Assembly (NCBI GenBank): GCA_933228675.1
Contig: OW121740.1
Span: 125,749,630 to 125,813,629 of the forward strand
DNA length: 64,000 nucleotides
Direction of reading: 5' to 3'
Origin: Stomorhina lunata
Taxonomy: Eukaryota; Arthropoda; Insecta; Diptera; Rhiniidae
The notes under the pieces were generated by a model. The model saw nothing but the letters and a program-made list of their open reading frames with translations. It was not told where the DNA came from and searched no databases. Shown here in pieces: positions 44,276-55,480 of the stretch; positions within the stretch are counted from its first letter, which is position 1, and each line of letters opens with the position of its first letter. The position numbers were made by a program, and so were the translations under genes.

Positions 44276-46157
44276 ATGAGTAAAAATTCTTTAAGAAAAC
44301 TAATAATATTTGTATTATTTTTAAAAATTTATGGCATCTATGCCAAAGGCCAAATTTATGAGTCGCAGGAGCAAAATAAATATTATATAGAATTCGAAGA
44401 AAAGGTAATGCCAAGATATATACTTATATATATATACTTATATGTACTTATATCATGGGTAATGCAATTACAATTTAAAAACAAAACTTAAGAATAACGA
44501 TAGATATTTCGATTTTCAGTTCAATTGGTTTGAAAGTCAAATAGCCTGTCTAAACCAAAACATGACATTAGTGGAATTGGATACGGCAGAAAAATTCTGG
44601 GAATTATATAATTTAATCGAGATTCAAAATGAACAAAACAATCTCAAAAATTTTGCGCTTTGGTCGGGTGGCTTTCGAACTCAATATCCCACTGATCAAT
44701 TTATATGGATTACAACGGGTAAAAAGTTCTTTTTTACCAATTGGAATGACAATAGCCCCAATGTGCAAACTTCAAATCAATTTTGCGTTCAAATGTTAAT
44801 TGCAAACGACTTGAAGTGGATTGATACTGGATGTTTGCAAACATCGGGTTATGTATGTGAAGCAGCGATGAAGCAGGAGGATCAAGCTGAATTATTGGAG
44901 AAACAGAAGCAATGGGAAAAGCTACAAAAAGAATTGGTTCATTTCAAGCAGTTATTAGAGCAAGAAACTCAAAATAATCAGCTAATGCAAGAAAATCTTG
45001 AAAAGGAAGTGGAAGCCCGACTTTTAAAAATAAAGCAGGAAATTAAGAAAACTGAAGATCTGGAGAAAAATTTCAAATTGGAATTGAAAAAGCAAAATCA
45101 TTTAAAACAGGAAATACAAAAACAGAAACAATTTGAGCTGGAGTTAAAGCAGAAGCTTCAAAAGTTTGAGCAATTAGAAATTAAAGAAGAAAACGGTTTA
45201 GAAGAGAACTTGCAAACGGAAGTTAAACAAAAGGAAAGTTTTCAGGAGGAACTACAAAAGCAATTGGATCTGCAGCAAAAGTTTGAAAAGGAGTTAAAGA
45301 ATCTAAAAGAGCAAAAAAATCAAATGGAAGAGTTATATGAAGAGACTTTGCTGACGGAAGTTAAAAAGAAAGAAGATGTCCATCAAACTCTACAAAAGCA
45401 ACAAAAACTACAACTTCAAATACAAGAGCAATTGCATCAAGTTGAAGAGAAGCAAATAAAAAGTCAAGAGAATTTACAAAAGGAAATAGAAGAAAAGCTA
45501 AAATTCCAAAAAGTCAAAGAAAACGAAAAAGCACAGGACACCAAAGAGAAACTGAACTTGGAAGAGCAACTAAAAGATCAGCAACAAATCCAAAATCGGC
45601 TACAGCAGCAATTACAAACTATCAAGGAACAAAAAACTAAATTCGAGCAAGATCTAAAAACTGAAACAGAAAAACAGGAAACACTAAAAGAAGAATTGAA
45701 AGCTCAAAAACAAAAGGAAACCCATTTGAAAGAGCAAATAAAACAACTTAAAGAGCAGGAAAAGGAAACAAAGGAACTCCTGGAGCTGGAATTAAAAGCA
45801 GCATTAGCAAAACAACAGAACTTAGAAAAGGAACTAGAGAAACAACAAGAATTACAGGATCAACTCCAGGAGCAGTTAAAGGCAACGAAACTTTTTGAAA
45901 CAATTAAACATGAAAACCTTTTCGAAAATTTACAATTACAAAATCAAATTAAGGACAAGTTGCAGGTTATACCAAAAGAAGTTATATTTCAAAAGCTTGA
46001 AAAGAATTCTAAACAAAATCAAGTAAAAGAAATACCAGAATATCTTTTGGAAATAGGGGGTTTCAAAAGTTTGCAAAACAACAAAGTTCGTGGAGAAAAT
46101 GGCCACTACCGCATTATTTTAAATAATCCTTATATTAAGTATTGGAATAACTTTTGA
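44276..46157 (+). CDS. Secreted C-type lectin with very long coiled coil (lectin 2)
   Basis: Paralogue of lectins 1 and 3. Exons are 44276-44404 (43 codons) and 44520-46157, with a 115 bp phase 0 intron (GTAATG donor, TTTTCAG acceptor); product 588 aa. The signal peptide is about residues 1-24. The lectin domain spans about 35-157: FNWFESQIAC, WSGG, SPN at the sugar-specificity position, NQFC, and WID in place of WND, so calcium or sugar binding may be altered. Residues from about 160 to 545 are an almost uninterrupted Glu/Gln/Lys/Leu coiled coil, twice the length of the other two. A short tail follows, ending NNPYIKYWNNF. A signal peptide and lectin fold with such a rod suggest an extracellular multimer. 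Function in the animal is unknown. Confidence 0.9.
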
Positions 46158-46230
46158 AAACATTTTTTTAATCGTCAATTTTTCAAATTTGTATTAGTGT
46201 AAAATTTCGTTAATGTATCAAAAACAAAAT

Positions 46231-46236
46231 AATAAA
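46231..46236 (+). terminator. Lectin 2 polyadenylation signal
   Basis: AATAAA 74 bp after the lectin 2 stop codon. Confidence 0.6.
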
Positions 46237-47629
46237 ATTTAAAAATCTCAATATTTTTGGTGGCAAAATTTTTCTGGTTTGGTCCATTTTTTAAGGAGCT
46301 AGCTCACTGAAACTTAGTAAAAATATTCTTCATCTCTGAGAAAATTTTGGTATTGAAATTGGGCAAAATCGGTTCACATTTGACCATAGCTCCCGTATAG
46401 CCTCGTCTAGGCTAATCGCTTATTTGTTAATAAATGACAAATTATAGCAGCTATGATGATAAAATTTGGTATATAGAAGTTTTACATTAGCCCTAGACAT
46501 CAAAATCGGTTTACATTTAGCCATAGCTCCCATACAAAAAACTTACGAAAACAGCCTAAATTTCACCTAAAATACACTTAAATGCCAATAAATCTAAAAG
46601 TATAACAAATATAACCACTAAAGAATAAGAAAGTATTATGTCAATGCCAGCTAGTGTGCAAAATTTTGTCGCAATCGGTCACCATTTGACCTAGCTCCCA
46701 TATAAAAAACTTACGAATACACAAAAATTCAAAAAGAAAAAGGGGATTTATGTCCGTCTGTCAGATAAAATCGTGATGGCTCCTTAACTACAAAAGCTAG
46801 TAAGACTAAATTAAGCACAAGGAAGTCTTATGTCAATGTCAGCCAGTGTGCAAAATTTTGTCACAATCGGTCACCATTTCACCATAGCTCCCATATAAAA
46901 AACTTATGGAAACACAAAAATACATAAAGAAAAGGTTGTTTATGTCCGTCTGTCCGTCAGATAAAAGCACGATAGCGCCTTAACGAAAAGAGCTAGAGGA
47001 ACAAAATTTTACAAAAGTATTTTAAATATCTTGAAAAAGATGTGTGTTGAAAATGGACAAAATCGGTTCAAATTCAGTTAGAGCTCCCATATAACCCCGC
47101 CCCGGGAAACACATTAATGCTGATAAATTGAATACAATTGTAATAGATATGACGAATCAATTTAAAATAGGTTAGTTTTATGCAATTTTTAATCAGTTTA
47201 TCAAATTTTATAGGAATCAGTCCATATTTGACTTTAGCTTTCATATAGAAAACACTCACGGAAACCAAAAACTTTAGCAAAGGCCAGTTAAAAGCTATTA
47301 AATTAGAAACTATGATAGCTATCGGTCCACATTTGACCATAGCTCCGATACAAACTCTTCTTTAACAAGTAAGAGTGTTATATTCGGCTGTGCCAAATCT
47401 TCTATACCCACCATTAATCTGGGCTGAACATTGATTTATGTCTATCTAATTTCATAGGTGCAATTTTAATATAATGAATGTACCTCCAAATCTTTTTGAT
47501 TGTAGATATAAAAAGGGGACGTTATATATATAAGAATTATAGCCAAATGTTGACCGATTGTAACAAAATTTTACACACTGGCTGGTATATATATCTTATC
47601 TTATATTCTTAAACGAGCAATAATTGTAT

Positions 47630-47648
47630 ATATATATATATATATAGA
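47630..47648. repeat. (TA)n microsatellite
   Basis: About nine TA units in the spacer of the long inverted repeat. Confidence 0.9.
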
Positions 47649-47719
47649 ATGGCTATCTCGAAAACGGCTCTAACGATTTTGATAAAATTTGGACAGTGAG
47701 TATCTTCTTTGATGTATAG

Positions 47720-48270
47720 GTCGAAGAAGAAGACACTTTTGGAACTTTTACCTCTAAGAGGGTAAAAACGGGTAAAAAGGGGAAAAAATCGAAAACGCTA
47801 TGTCTCCTAAAGTGATAGGTATAGAAACAAAATTAAAATTACGTTTTAAACAGCTTTGAAAATAAGCGGACAGGTGTTTGGTACTTTTTTGAAACTATGT
47901 CCGATAGGGGGTAAAAAAGGGTGAAAATAGTTTTTTTGGCACCTTTTTAACCCACTCTTATATTTTAAACTAAAGAATATAGAAAGAAACTTGGTACTGC
48001 AATCAATAGATGTAAAAAAAACATGAAACACGTATTTGGTACTTTTTTGATTTTGGAGCCAAAATGGGTAAAAAAGGGATAAAATGATAACTTAACATCT
48101 CCAAAGTAATATGAATAGGAACATTATACATTATGTTAAATGCGTTTTAAAAAAATGTACCGAATTCAATTGGCACCAAAAAAGTACCAAATATACATAT
48201 GGAACTTTTAGAAATTAGGGTATAAAAAGGGGGAAAAATTAGTATTATTTTAAACAATCGAATGTTTGTC
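47720..48270 (-). repeat. Fragment related to the 4.4 kb tandem element
   Basis: In reverse, it has the same phrases as 13395-17757: AAAGTACCAAATACGTG (complement at about 48028), GGTAAAAAAGGG and the TTTTTGAAAC paragraph. Confidence 0.6.
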
Positions 48271-48299
48271 TGTATGTATGTTCTTTATAGAATAGTAAA

Positions 48300-48950
48300 C
48301 TGTGAATTTGATTGTGTTATGCTCTTTAGCGAAGATGTTGCGGATAAGCCGGCGAAGGTTTTAAAGTTGATAAGACTAATTTCCGACAGATGGCGCCACT
48401 GAAAATTTCTAAAAATTAATTAAATCGTAAACTGTACATTTGATCATGCTATGATCTTTAGCAAAGTTATAGCGCATGAGCCGACGAAGGCTTTTTAGTT
48501 GGTATGAATAATTTCCGACAGGTGGCGCTACAGAAACTTACTCAAAGTCAATTTAATCGTAATCTGTACATTTAATCATGCTACAATCTTTAGCAAAGTT
48601 GTTGCACATGAGCCGACGAAGGTTTCTTAGTTGGTATGAAGAAATTTCGACAGGTGGCGCTACTGAAATTTACTCAAAGTCAATTTAATCGTATGCTGTA
48701 CATTTAATCATGCTATAATCTTTAGCAAAGTTGTTACGGATAAGCCGAAGAAGGTTTATGAATTGGAATAAGCAAAGTCCGACAGGTGGCGCCACAGAAA
48801 ACTACTCAAAATGAATTAAATCGTAAACTGTGCATTTGATCAGACTATAATCTTTAGCAAAGTTGTTGCGCATGAGTCGACAGAGGTTTCTGTTGATATG
48901 AATAATTTCCAAAATTATTCAAAATGAGTAAAACTGTAAACTATGCAAAC
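48300..48950 (+). repeat. 131 bp tandem repeat, five copies
   Basis: CTTTAGCAAAGTTGTTGC followed by CATGAGCCGACGAAGG recurs with steps of 131-132 bp near 48331, 48463, 48595, 48727 and 48858. Each unit carries GACAGGTGGCGC and AATCGTAAACTGTACATTT. A reversed relic lies at 22390-22575. Confidence 0.85.
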
Positions 48951-50350
48951 TATGGGTTTGGTCGGACAAAATAAATCAAATAATTCAAAATTAACTGAAT
49001 ATTTCTACAATGTCTTTCCTCTAAATTTATTTTAGCACTTTATAATATAAAATATATAAAAACTTTAATATTTTCCTCAAAATGCTTATCATAAAGCTCC
49101 GAGCAAGGCTCGGTCTACCAGGTACTATAGGGCTTATTCTTGCAAAATTAAGTGGCCATAGCTATCATAGTTTATAATTTAATAGCTTTTAAGTGGCCTT
49201 CGCTAAAATTTTTGACTTCCGTGAAGCTGAAGTCAATTGGTTTCCGTGAAGCTGAAGTCAAATATGGACTGATTCCTATAAAATTTGATAAACTGATCAA
49301 AAATTGCATAAAACTTCTCTATTCTAAATTTAGTCGTCATAGCTATTACAATTGTGCTCAATTTATCAGCATTCATGTGTTTCCCGGGGCGGGGTTATAT
49401 GGGAGCTCTAACTAAGTGTGAACCGATTTCGCCCACTTTCAGTACACGACTTCTATAACATATTAAAATTACTTTTGTAAAATTTTGTCTCTCTAGCTCT
49501 TCTACTTAAGGAGCTATCGCACTTTTATCTGACGGACAGACGGACATAAATCTCCTTTTCTTTTTATATTTTTGTGTTTCTGTAAGTTTTTTATATGGGA
49601 GCTATGGTGAAATGGTTACCGATTGTGACAAAATTTTGCACACTGGCTTACGTTGACTTAAGACTTCCTTGTGCTTAATTTAGTCTTACTAGCTTTTGTA
49701 TTTAAGGAGCTATCACGATTTTATCTGACGGACAGACGGACATAAATCCCCTTTCCTTTTTGAATTTTTGTGTTTTCGTAAGTTTTTTATATGGGAGCTA
49801 GGTCAAATGGTGACCGATTGCACACTGGCTGGCATTGACATAAGACTTTCTTGTGCCAAATTTAGTGGTTATATTTGTTATACTTTTAGATTTATTGGCA
49901 TTTAAGTGTATTTTAGGTGAAATTTAGGCTGTTTTCGTAAGTTTTTTGTATGGGAGCTATGGCTATATGTGAACCGATTTTGATGAAATTTTACACGCTG
50001 TCTAGGGCTAATAAAACTTCTATATACCAAATTTTATCATCATAGCTGCTATAATTTGTCATTTATTAACAAATAAGCGATTAGCCTAGACGAGGCTATA
50101 CGGGAGCTATGGTCAAATGTGAACCGATTTTGCCCAATTTCAATACCAAAATTTTCTCAGAGATGAAGAATATTTTTGCGTTATCGTGATTTCAACAGAC
50201 CGACAGACAGACGGACATCGCTCAATCGTCTTAGAATTTCATAAGGATTCCGAATATATATCGTTTTTGGTTTTTGAGCCAATATTAAGGAAATTACAAA
50301 CGGAATGACAATCTCAATATACCCCCATTCTTTTTGATGGTGGGTAAATA

Positions 50351-50800
50351 TAAAAATTGTTGGTCTTGGTGGGATGCGCACCGGGACCATTCAGTTTAAA
50401 ATACCATCTTAATTACAAATAAGTACTTTTGTAATAAGTTATTAGTTATTCGTAGGGTATGTTGTAGTCATTACAAGGTAACTAGTAACCAGAGTACTTA
50501 CCATTACCAAAGTTTTGCTGGGATATTTATAATCGGTGTTAGTACCAGAATCGCTCGAATTAGAGCTTTTGTTTTCAGAAATTTCAATTTTGATCCAAAA
50601 TTCCTCCGAACACACGCGACATGTGAAAAAATTTCACCAAATTTTAATGGACCAAAGTGTTTTTAATTACACTGCAAAAGTAATTTGTTGCCCTGAAAGT
50701 GGCCAAGCAACTAAAGCAAAAAAATAAAAATACCCATTTTCGGACATTTTTCAAATCTTTTTATTAATTCTGTTACTAAAAATATTTTTTTTTAAATATT
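50351..50800. other. Spacer, no recognised feature
   Basis: No element boundary. A 63-codon plus frame (50536-50727) is not supported as a gene. Confidence 0.4.
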
Positions 50801-52795
50801 TCTTTAATAAAATTTTTGTATCAAAAATTTTCTTTTGTAAAATTTTTGTATCAAAAATTTTCTTTAGTGAAATTTTTGTATCAAAAATTTTCTTTAGTAA
50901 AATTTTTGTATCAAAAATTTTTTTTAGTAAAATTTTTGTATCAAAAATTTTCTTTAGTAAAATTTTTGTATCAAAAATTTTCTTTAGTAAAATTTTTCTA
51001 ACAAAAACTTTCTTTAGTAAAATTTTTGTATCAAAAATTTTCTTCAGTAAAATTTTTGTATCAAAAATTTTCTTTAGTAAAATTTTTGTATCAAAAATTT
51101 TCTTTGGTAAAATTTTTCTAACAAAAATTTTCTTTAGCAAAATTTTTGTATCAAAAATTTTCTTTGGTAAAATTTTTGTATCAAAAATTTTCTTTAGTAA
51201 AATTTTTGTATCAAAAATTTTCTTTAGTAAAATTTTTGTATCAAAAATTTTCTTTAGTAAAATTTTTGTATCAAAAATTTTCTTTGGTAAAATTTTTCTA
51301 ACAAAAATTTTCTTTAGTAAAATTTTTGTATCAAAAATTTTCTTTGGTAAAATTTTTGTATCAAAAATTTTCTTTAGTAAAATTTTTGTATCAAAAATTT
51401 TCTTTAGTAAAATTTTTGTATCAAAAATTTTCTTTAGTAATATTTTTGTATCAAAAATTTTCTTTAGTAAAGTTTTTGTATCAAAAATTTTCTTTAGTAA
51501 AATTTTTGTATCAAAAATTTTCTTTAGTAAAATTTTTGTACCAAAAATTTTCTTTGGTAATATTTTTGTATCAAAAATTTTCTTTAGTAAAATTTTTGTA
51601 TCAAAAATATTCTTTGGTAAAATTTTTGTATCAAAAATTTTCTTTGGTAAAATTTTTGTATCAAAAATTTTCTTTAGTAAAATTTTTGTATCAAAAATTT
51701 TCTTTCTTTAGTAAAATTTTTGAATCAAAAATTTTCTTTAGTAAAATTTTTGTATCAAAAATTTTCTTTAGTAAAATTTTTGTATCAAAAATTTTCTTTA
51801 GTAAAATTTTTCTAACAAAAATTTTCTTTAGTAAAATTTTTGTACCAAAAATTTTCTTTAGTAAAATTTTTGTATCAAAAATTTTCTTTAGTGAAATTTT
51901 TGTATCAAAAATTTTCTTTAGTAAAATTTTTGTATCAAAAATTTTTTTAGTAAAATTTTTGTATCAAAAATTTTCTTTAGTAAAATTTTTGTATCAAAAA
52001 TTTTTTTTAGTAAAATTTTTGTATCAAAAATTTTTTTTAGTAAAATTTTTGTATCAAAAATTTTCTTTGGTAAAATTTTTGTATCAAAAATTTTCTTTAG
52101 TAAAATTTTTGTATCAAAAATTTTCTTTAGTAAAATTTTTGTATCAAAAATTTTCTTTAGTAAAATTTTTGTATCAAAAATTTTCTTTAGTAAAATTTTT
52201 GTATCAAAAATTTTCTTTAGTAAAATTTTTGTATCAAAAATTTTCTTTAGTAAAATTTTTGTATCAAAAATTTTCTTTAGTAAAATTTTTGTATCAAAAA
52301 TTTTCTTTAGTAAAATTTTTGTATCAAAAATTTTCTTTAGTAAAATTTTTCTAACAAAAATTTTCTTTAGTAAAATTTTTGTACCAAAAATTTTCTTTAG
52401 TAAAATTTTTGTATCAAAAATTTTCTTTAGTGAAATTTTTGTATCAAAAATTTTCTTTAGTAAAATTTTTGTATCAAAAATTTTTTTAGTAAAATTTTTG
52501 TATCAAAAATTTTCTTTAGTAAAATTTTTGTATCAAAAATTTTTTTTAGTAAAATTTTTGTATCAAAAATTTTTTTTAGTAAAATTTTTGTATCAAAAAT
52601 TTTCTTTGGTAAAATTTTTGTATCAAAAATTTTCTTTAGTAAAATTTTTGTATCAAAAATTTTCTTTAGTAAAATTTTTGTATCAAAAATTTTCTTTAGT
52701 AAAATTTTTGTATCAAAAATTTTCTTTAGTAAAATTTTTGTATCAAAAATTTTCTTTAGTAAAATTTTTGTATCAAAAAGTTTCTTAAGCAAAAA
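50801..52795 (+). repeat. 30 bp satellite array 2, about 66 copies
   Basis: Same unit and direction as array 1, with its own variants (CTTTGGTAAAA, CTAACAAAAA, GTACCAAAAA). A block with the sequence of variants CTAAC, GTACC, AGTGAAA and a shortened unit occurs twice, from about 51810 and 52348, 18 units apart. It ends only about 65 bp from the lectin 3 stop codon. Confidence 0.97.
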
Positions 52796-52828
52796 CGACT
52801 TTATTAAAAAAAAAAATAAAATAAATGC

Positions 52829-52834
52829 TTTATT
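52829..52834 (-). terminator. Lectin 3 polyadenylation signal
   Basis: AATAAA on the minus strand, about 27 bp past the stop; another partial match lies nearer the stop (52850). It sits between the gene and satellite array 2. Confidence 0.5.
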
Positions 52835-52859
52835 TTCTATTGGTTAGTATTTATTAAAT

Positions 52860-53866
52860 TTAATTGTTTTGATGAAAATGCAAAATAATATCACGATATT
52901 TTTTGTTGGTATCATTAACGGATTTTAGATCTTTATCTTTGTATTTCTGTAATTCATCTTGAGCCAGATCCTTAAGGTTCTGTTGCATTTGTAAATCTTG
53001 TTCTAACTTATATTGCTTCAATATCGCTTCCTGGAAATCCTTTTCAAGTTTTTCATTTTTCTCTAATTCATCCCTTAATTTCTGCTCTTGTTTTTCCAAC
53101 TGCTTCTTTTGCAAATCCTGTAGTTTAAGATGTTTCTGATTTGCTTGATCGGCTGCTTCTTTAGCCTTTTCCAATTCTTGTTTCAATGTTTCTTGCTGTG
53201 TTTGCGTTTGTTGTATTTGATTCTGTAGCTCCTGCTGTTTTTGAATTTGTTGTTGCAGTTGCTGCTGTACATTTTGCAGTTTTATCTGTTCATTTTTTAA
53301 ACTAGCTTGGATTTTCTTATTGTCCTGTTTACTTTTACTGTGCTCACATATGAAACCCTGATGATTGGTACAGGCAATATCATTCCATTCCAAATTACTG
53401 CCCCAGCCAATGTGAGCACAATACTCATTGTTGCCATAAAAGTCGGGATTGTTGCCCTGCCAAAATGTAAATGAGAATGGTTTGCCGGTAGAAAGCCAAA
53501 TGAAATGGCGATATGGAAATCGACTCATTATACCCCCAATCCAGAGATTTACTTTTCCAAAGTTATTTCGGACTAAAGTATTTATTTCATTGGATTTCGT
53601 GCTCGTTTCGATGCTCACCAAAGTCATGTCCATTTCAATGCAGGCAATCAAGGATTCGAACCAGGAATACTGAAATTATATTTTTTTTTTTAAACAAAAG
53701 CTTCAGATAAAATGTTATATTTTTAAGTTAATCATACCTTTTGCTCATTATCAATATAGTATTCATTATTTTCGTAAGAAGTTAATTTTCGGCCATAACC
53801 CTTTATCGAATTGATTTTAAAAATTAAAAAAATACAAATTATTATTTGTATAAATGCTAAATCCAT
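52860..53866 (-). CDS. Secreted C-type lectin with coiled-coil tail (lectin 3)
   Basis: Third paralogue. Exons are 53866-53738 (43 codons) and 53669-52860, with a 68 bp phase 0 intron (GTATGA donor, ATTTCAG acceptor); product 312 aa. The hydrophobic signal peptide is about residues 1-24. The lectin domain has YSWFESLIAC, WIGG, an NNPDF motif, NEYC, WNDIAC and GFICE, so the four Cys and WND are present. The tail is Gln-rich coiled coil (stretches such as QQLQQQIQKQQELQNQIQQ) to near the end. Identical exon 1 length and intron phase to lectins 1 and 2 show common descent. It is convergent with lectin 2. A TATA-like box lies 60 bp upstream, and a Harbinger-like element abuts the promoter. Confidence 0.9.
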
Positions 53867-53928
53867 TGTAGCTGTTAGTTCTTACACGGTTAATTTAAGT
53901 TTAGATATTAAAATCCTTATTCTTTGGT

Positions 53929-53936
53929 TTTATATG
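53929..53936 (-). promoter_or_regulatory. TATA box candidate, lectin 3
   Basis: ATATAAAAC on the minus strand about 63 bp before the ATG, leaving a leader of about 30 bp. The inserted element starts 12 bp further upstream. Confidence 0.45.
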
Positions 53937-53947
53937 AGTAACTTTTA

Positions 53948-55237
53948 CAGCCTGTTTTTCGAAAACAAAAGTCTTGTCACATTCGTTTTCGTTTGCTTAC
54001 GATTAAGCTCAAATTTAGGTTTTTCTAAAACGTTTACAAGCTTTCGTCAATATCGCTTTGACATAAACAGAGCTTTTTTCTTTCGTGAAGGAACATTATT
54101 GCCAATATATGTATATTTAAATATTCAAGCTTTTGTATATGTAAAATGTAGCTTGTCGGTGGCAATCCTATAAGTCAATTGAATTTTGTTTATAAAAATA
54201 AAAAAATAAAATCAAGAAATCTACATTTTCCAGTTTATTTGAAATTTTATAAATGTAAAATTACCAGACTAAAATCAATTTTTAATATTCAATTAAATCA
54301 GCCATAGTTTTGACAATAGTTTTAGCAGTTTCGGCAATTTCCTTCACATATTTATCCTGAGACTACATCACACCCAAAATTGCCTCTTGTTTTCGCAATA
54401 GTACTAATTTTTCTTCCATTTCCTGGCTATATTTTTTTCTTGGCTTTTGTGGTTGATATAGGTTGTGGTGTTGATGCATGGCTGGAGCGGTCACTGATAA
54501 CGATGAAAAAAGGAAACCTCCTTAAATATAACATCATCGTTCTAATGGGTTGGAGTATCTACGACCATCTTCTTACTGTATTTAGGAAGGGACAATTAAC
54601 TTTTATAAACAGATTTAGTCAAACGATGTACGGAACCTTTTGGAGCAGCAGCAGATGCTAGATGGCATATTTTATCTACTAGCAACTAAAGTGATGTTAA
54701 AGCTTTTAAACGGTAGGACCCTCCCCCAGTTCGCGATAAACTTTTATTGTTATCAGCAATGTTTTGCTTAGTGAAACTTTTAAGGAAATACAAACCTTCT
54801 TCCACTTAGGCACTGTTCTCTCTGGTGGACCTAGGTCTCACTTCATGTTTAGTAGATTTGAATAGAGGATTACCAGTTGCCAAATGCGGAAAAGCCTCCG
54901 TTTGGTCTAAAAGAATTTAACATTATTTTTTATTAAAAAAATTAGTCAACAATCCACACTGAAGATTATACTTAGGTACGTTTTTTTCTTTAAACTATCA
55001 TCCATATTTAGTTTTTTATTTCATACACGAAAGACCTTTGTTTATCGAGAAATTTTAACGTTTTCATTCGCTTTATATGAATGAATTTGTTTAAGAAAAA
55101 CCCAAATAAAGCTAAAGACACGAAAGCTTTTAAGTTGTCACTCACTAGAATTGATTTCATTTTACAAAAACCAAATTGATTTACGCTTCGTTATTTTTAC
55201 GAACGAAACAATATTTTCATTTTCGAAAAACAGGCTG
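53948..55237 (-). mobile_element. PIF/Harbinger-like element, 1.29 kb
   Basis: Perfect 18 bp terminal inverted repeats CAGCCTGTTTTTCGAAAA (53948-53965 and 55220-55237) with TTA on both sides (53945-53947 and 55238-55240). A 3 bp TTA duplication is the Harbinger signature. The minus strand near 54838-54720 reads GPPERTVPKWKKV and later YRELGEGPTV, resembling the Myb/SANT-like accessory protein of Harbinger elements, now broken by stops. No DDE transposase is seen. Confidence 0.7.
54720..54845 (-). pseudogene. Myb/SANT-like protein relic in the Harbinger-like element
   Basis: Reads DLGPPERTVPKWKKVCISL, then KVYRELGEGPTV and a stop. The GPP..V..WKK pattern and a following GGGP-like stretch are typical of the MADF/Myb-SANT proteins of insect Harbingers. 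Short and degenerate, so the assignment is tentative. Confidence 0.4.
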
Positions 55238-55356
55238 TTAATCTGCATAATTTGACTCAAAGTTTTTAGTTCGTGCTTTCGGCACTTGAGTCGAATTTAT
55301 GTTTACACATAATAAGCCTCACTCTAGTATTCTTATCAAGCCCTAACATATGATAT
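55238..55356. other. Short spacer
   Basis: No feature seen between the Harbinger-like element and the satellite-carrying unit. Confidence 0.4.
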
Positions 55357-55480
55357 CCTACATCATAAGCAGAGGTCGGCACAAAGAGAACAGCACAAAA
55401 AAATTCGTCGCAGAGTTGCCATTTTTTATACTTTTAAGTAAAATAGGTAGTTTTTTCAATCTGTAGTTCTGATCTTTTAA
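55357..55480 (+). repeat. Satellite head module, copy 1
   Basis: GGTCGGCACAAAGAGAACAG, then GAGTTGCCATTTTTTA, AAGTAAAATAGGTA and TTTTTTCAATCTGTAGTTCT. The same module in the same order precedes the satellite at 62600 (copy 2, 62487-62591), so head plus satellite behaves as one dispersed unit. Confidence 0.75.

Larger units (their letters stand above)
46319..50185. repeat. Long inverted repeat, arms about 1.0 kb, spacer 1.8 kb
   Basis: The left arm (about 46319-47323) and right arm (about 49152-50185) are reverse complements along their length. For example, ATTCTTCATCTCTGAGAAAA near 46331 matches the complement near 50155, and both arms encode the same shadow peptide (YGLIPIKFDKLIKNCIKL) in mirrored positions. 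The wording is of the GTCY-core type, with GACGGACATAAAT cores. The right arm belongs to a larger minus-strand element (about 47366-50350) starting AACAAGTAAGAGTGTTATAT. Confidence 0.8.

Noticed and set aside
47074..49415. Mirror-image 87-88 codon frames as a conserved gene pair
   Set aside because: They are the same repeat-derived sequence in the two arms of the inverted repeat; other GTCY-type copies give similar peptides.
38351..52792. Long open frames of 100-575 codons with ten-residue repeats (KILLKKIFDT, KFLYQKFSLV, SKIFVSKIFF types) on both strands
   Set aside because: The 30 bp unit is a multiple of three and few single-base changes make a stop, so two plus frames and one minus frame are open at once. 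No signal, splice or start context supports translation.
53811..54173. 120-codon plus frame overlapping lectin 3 exon 1
   Set aside because: It is antisense to a real exon and runs into the Harbinger-like end; its composition is not gene-like.
54380..54661. 93-codon plus frame with hydrophobic N-terminus
   Set aside because: It lies inside the Harbinger-like element, opposite the Myb/SANT-like relic, and has no conserved look.
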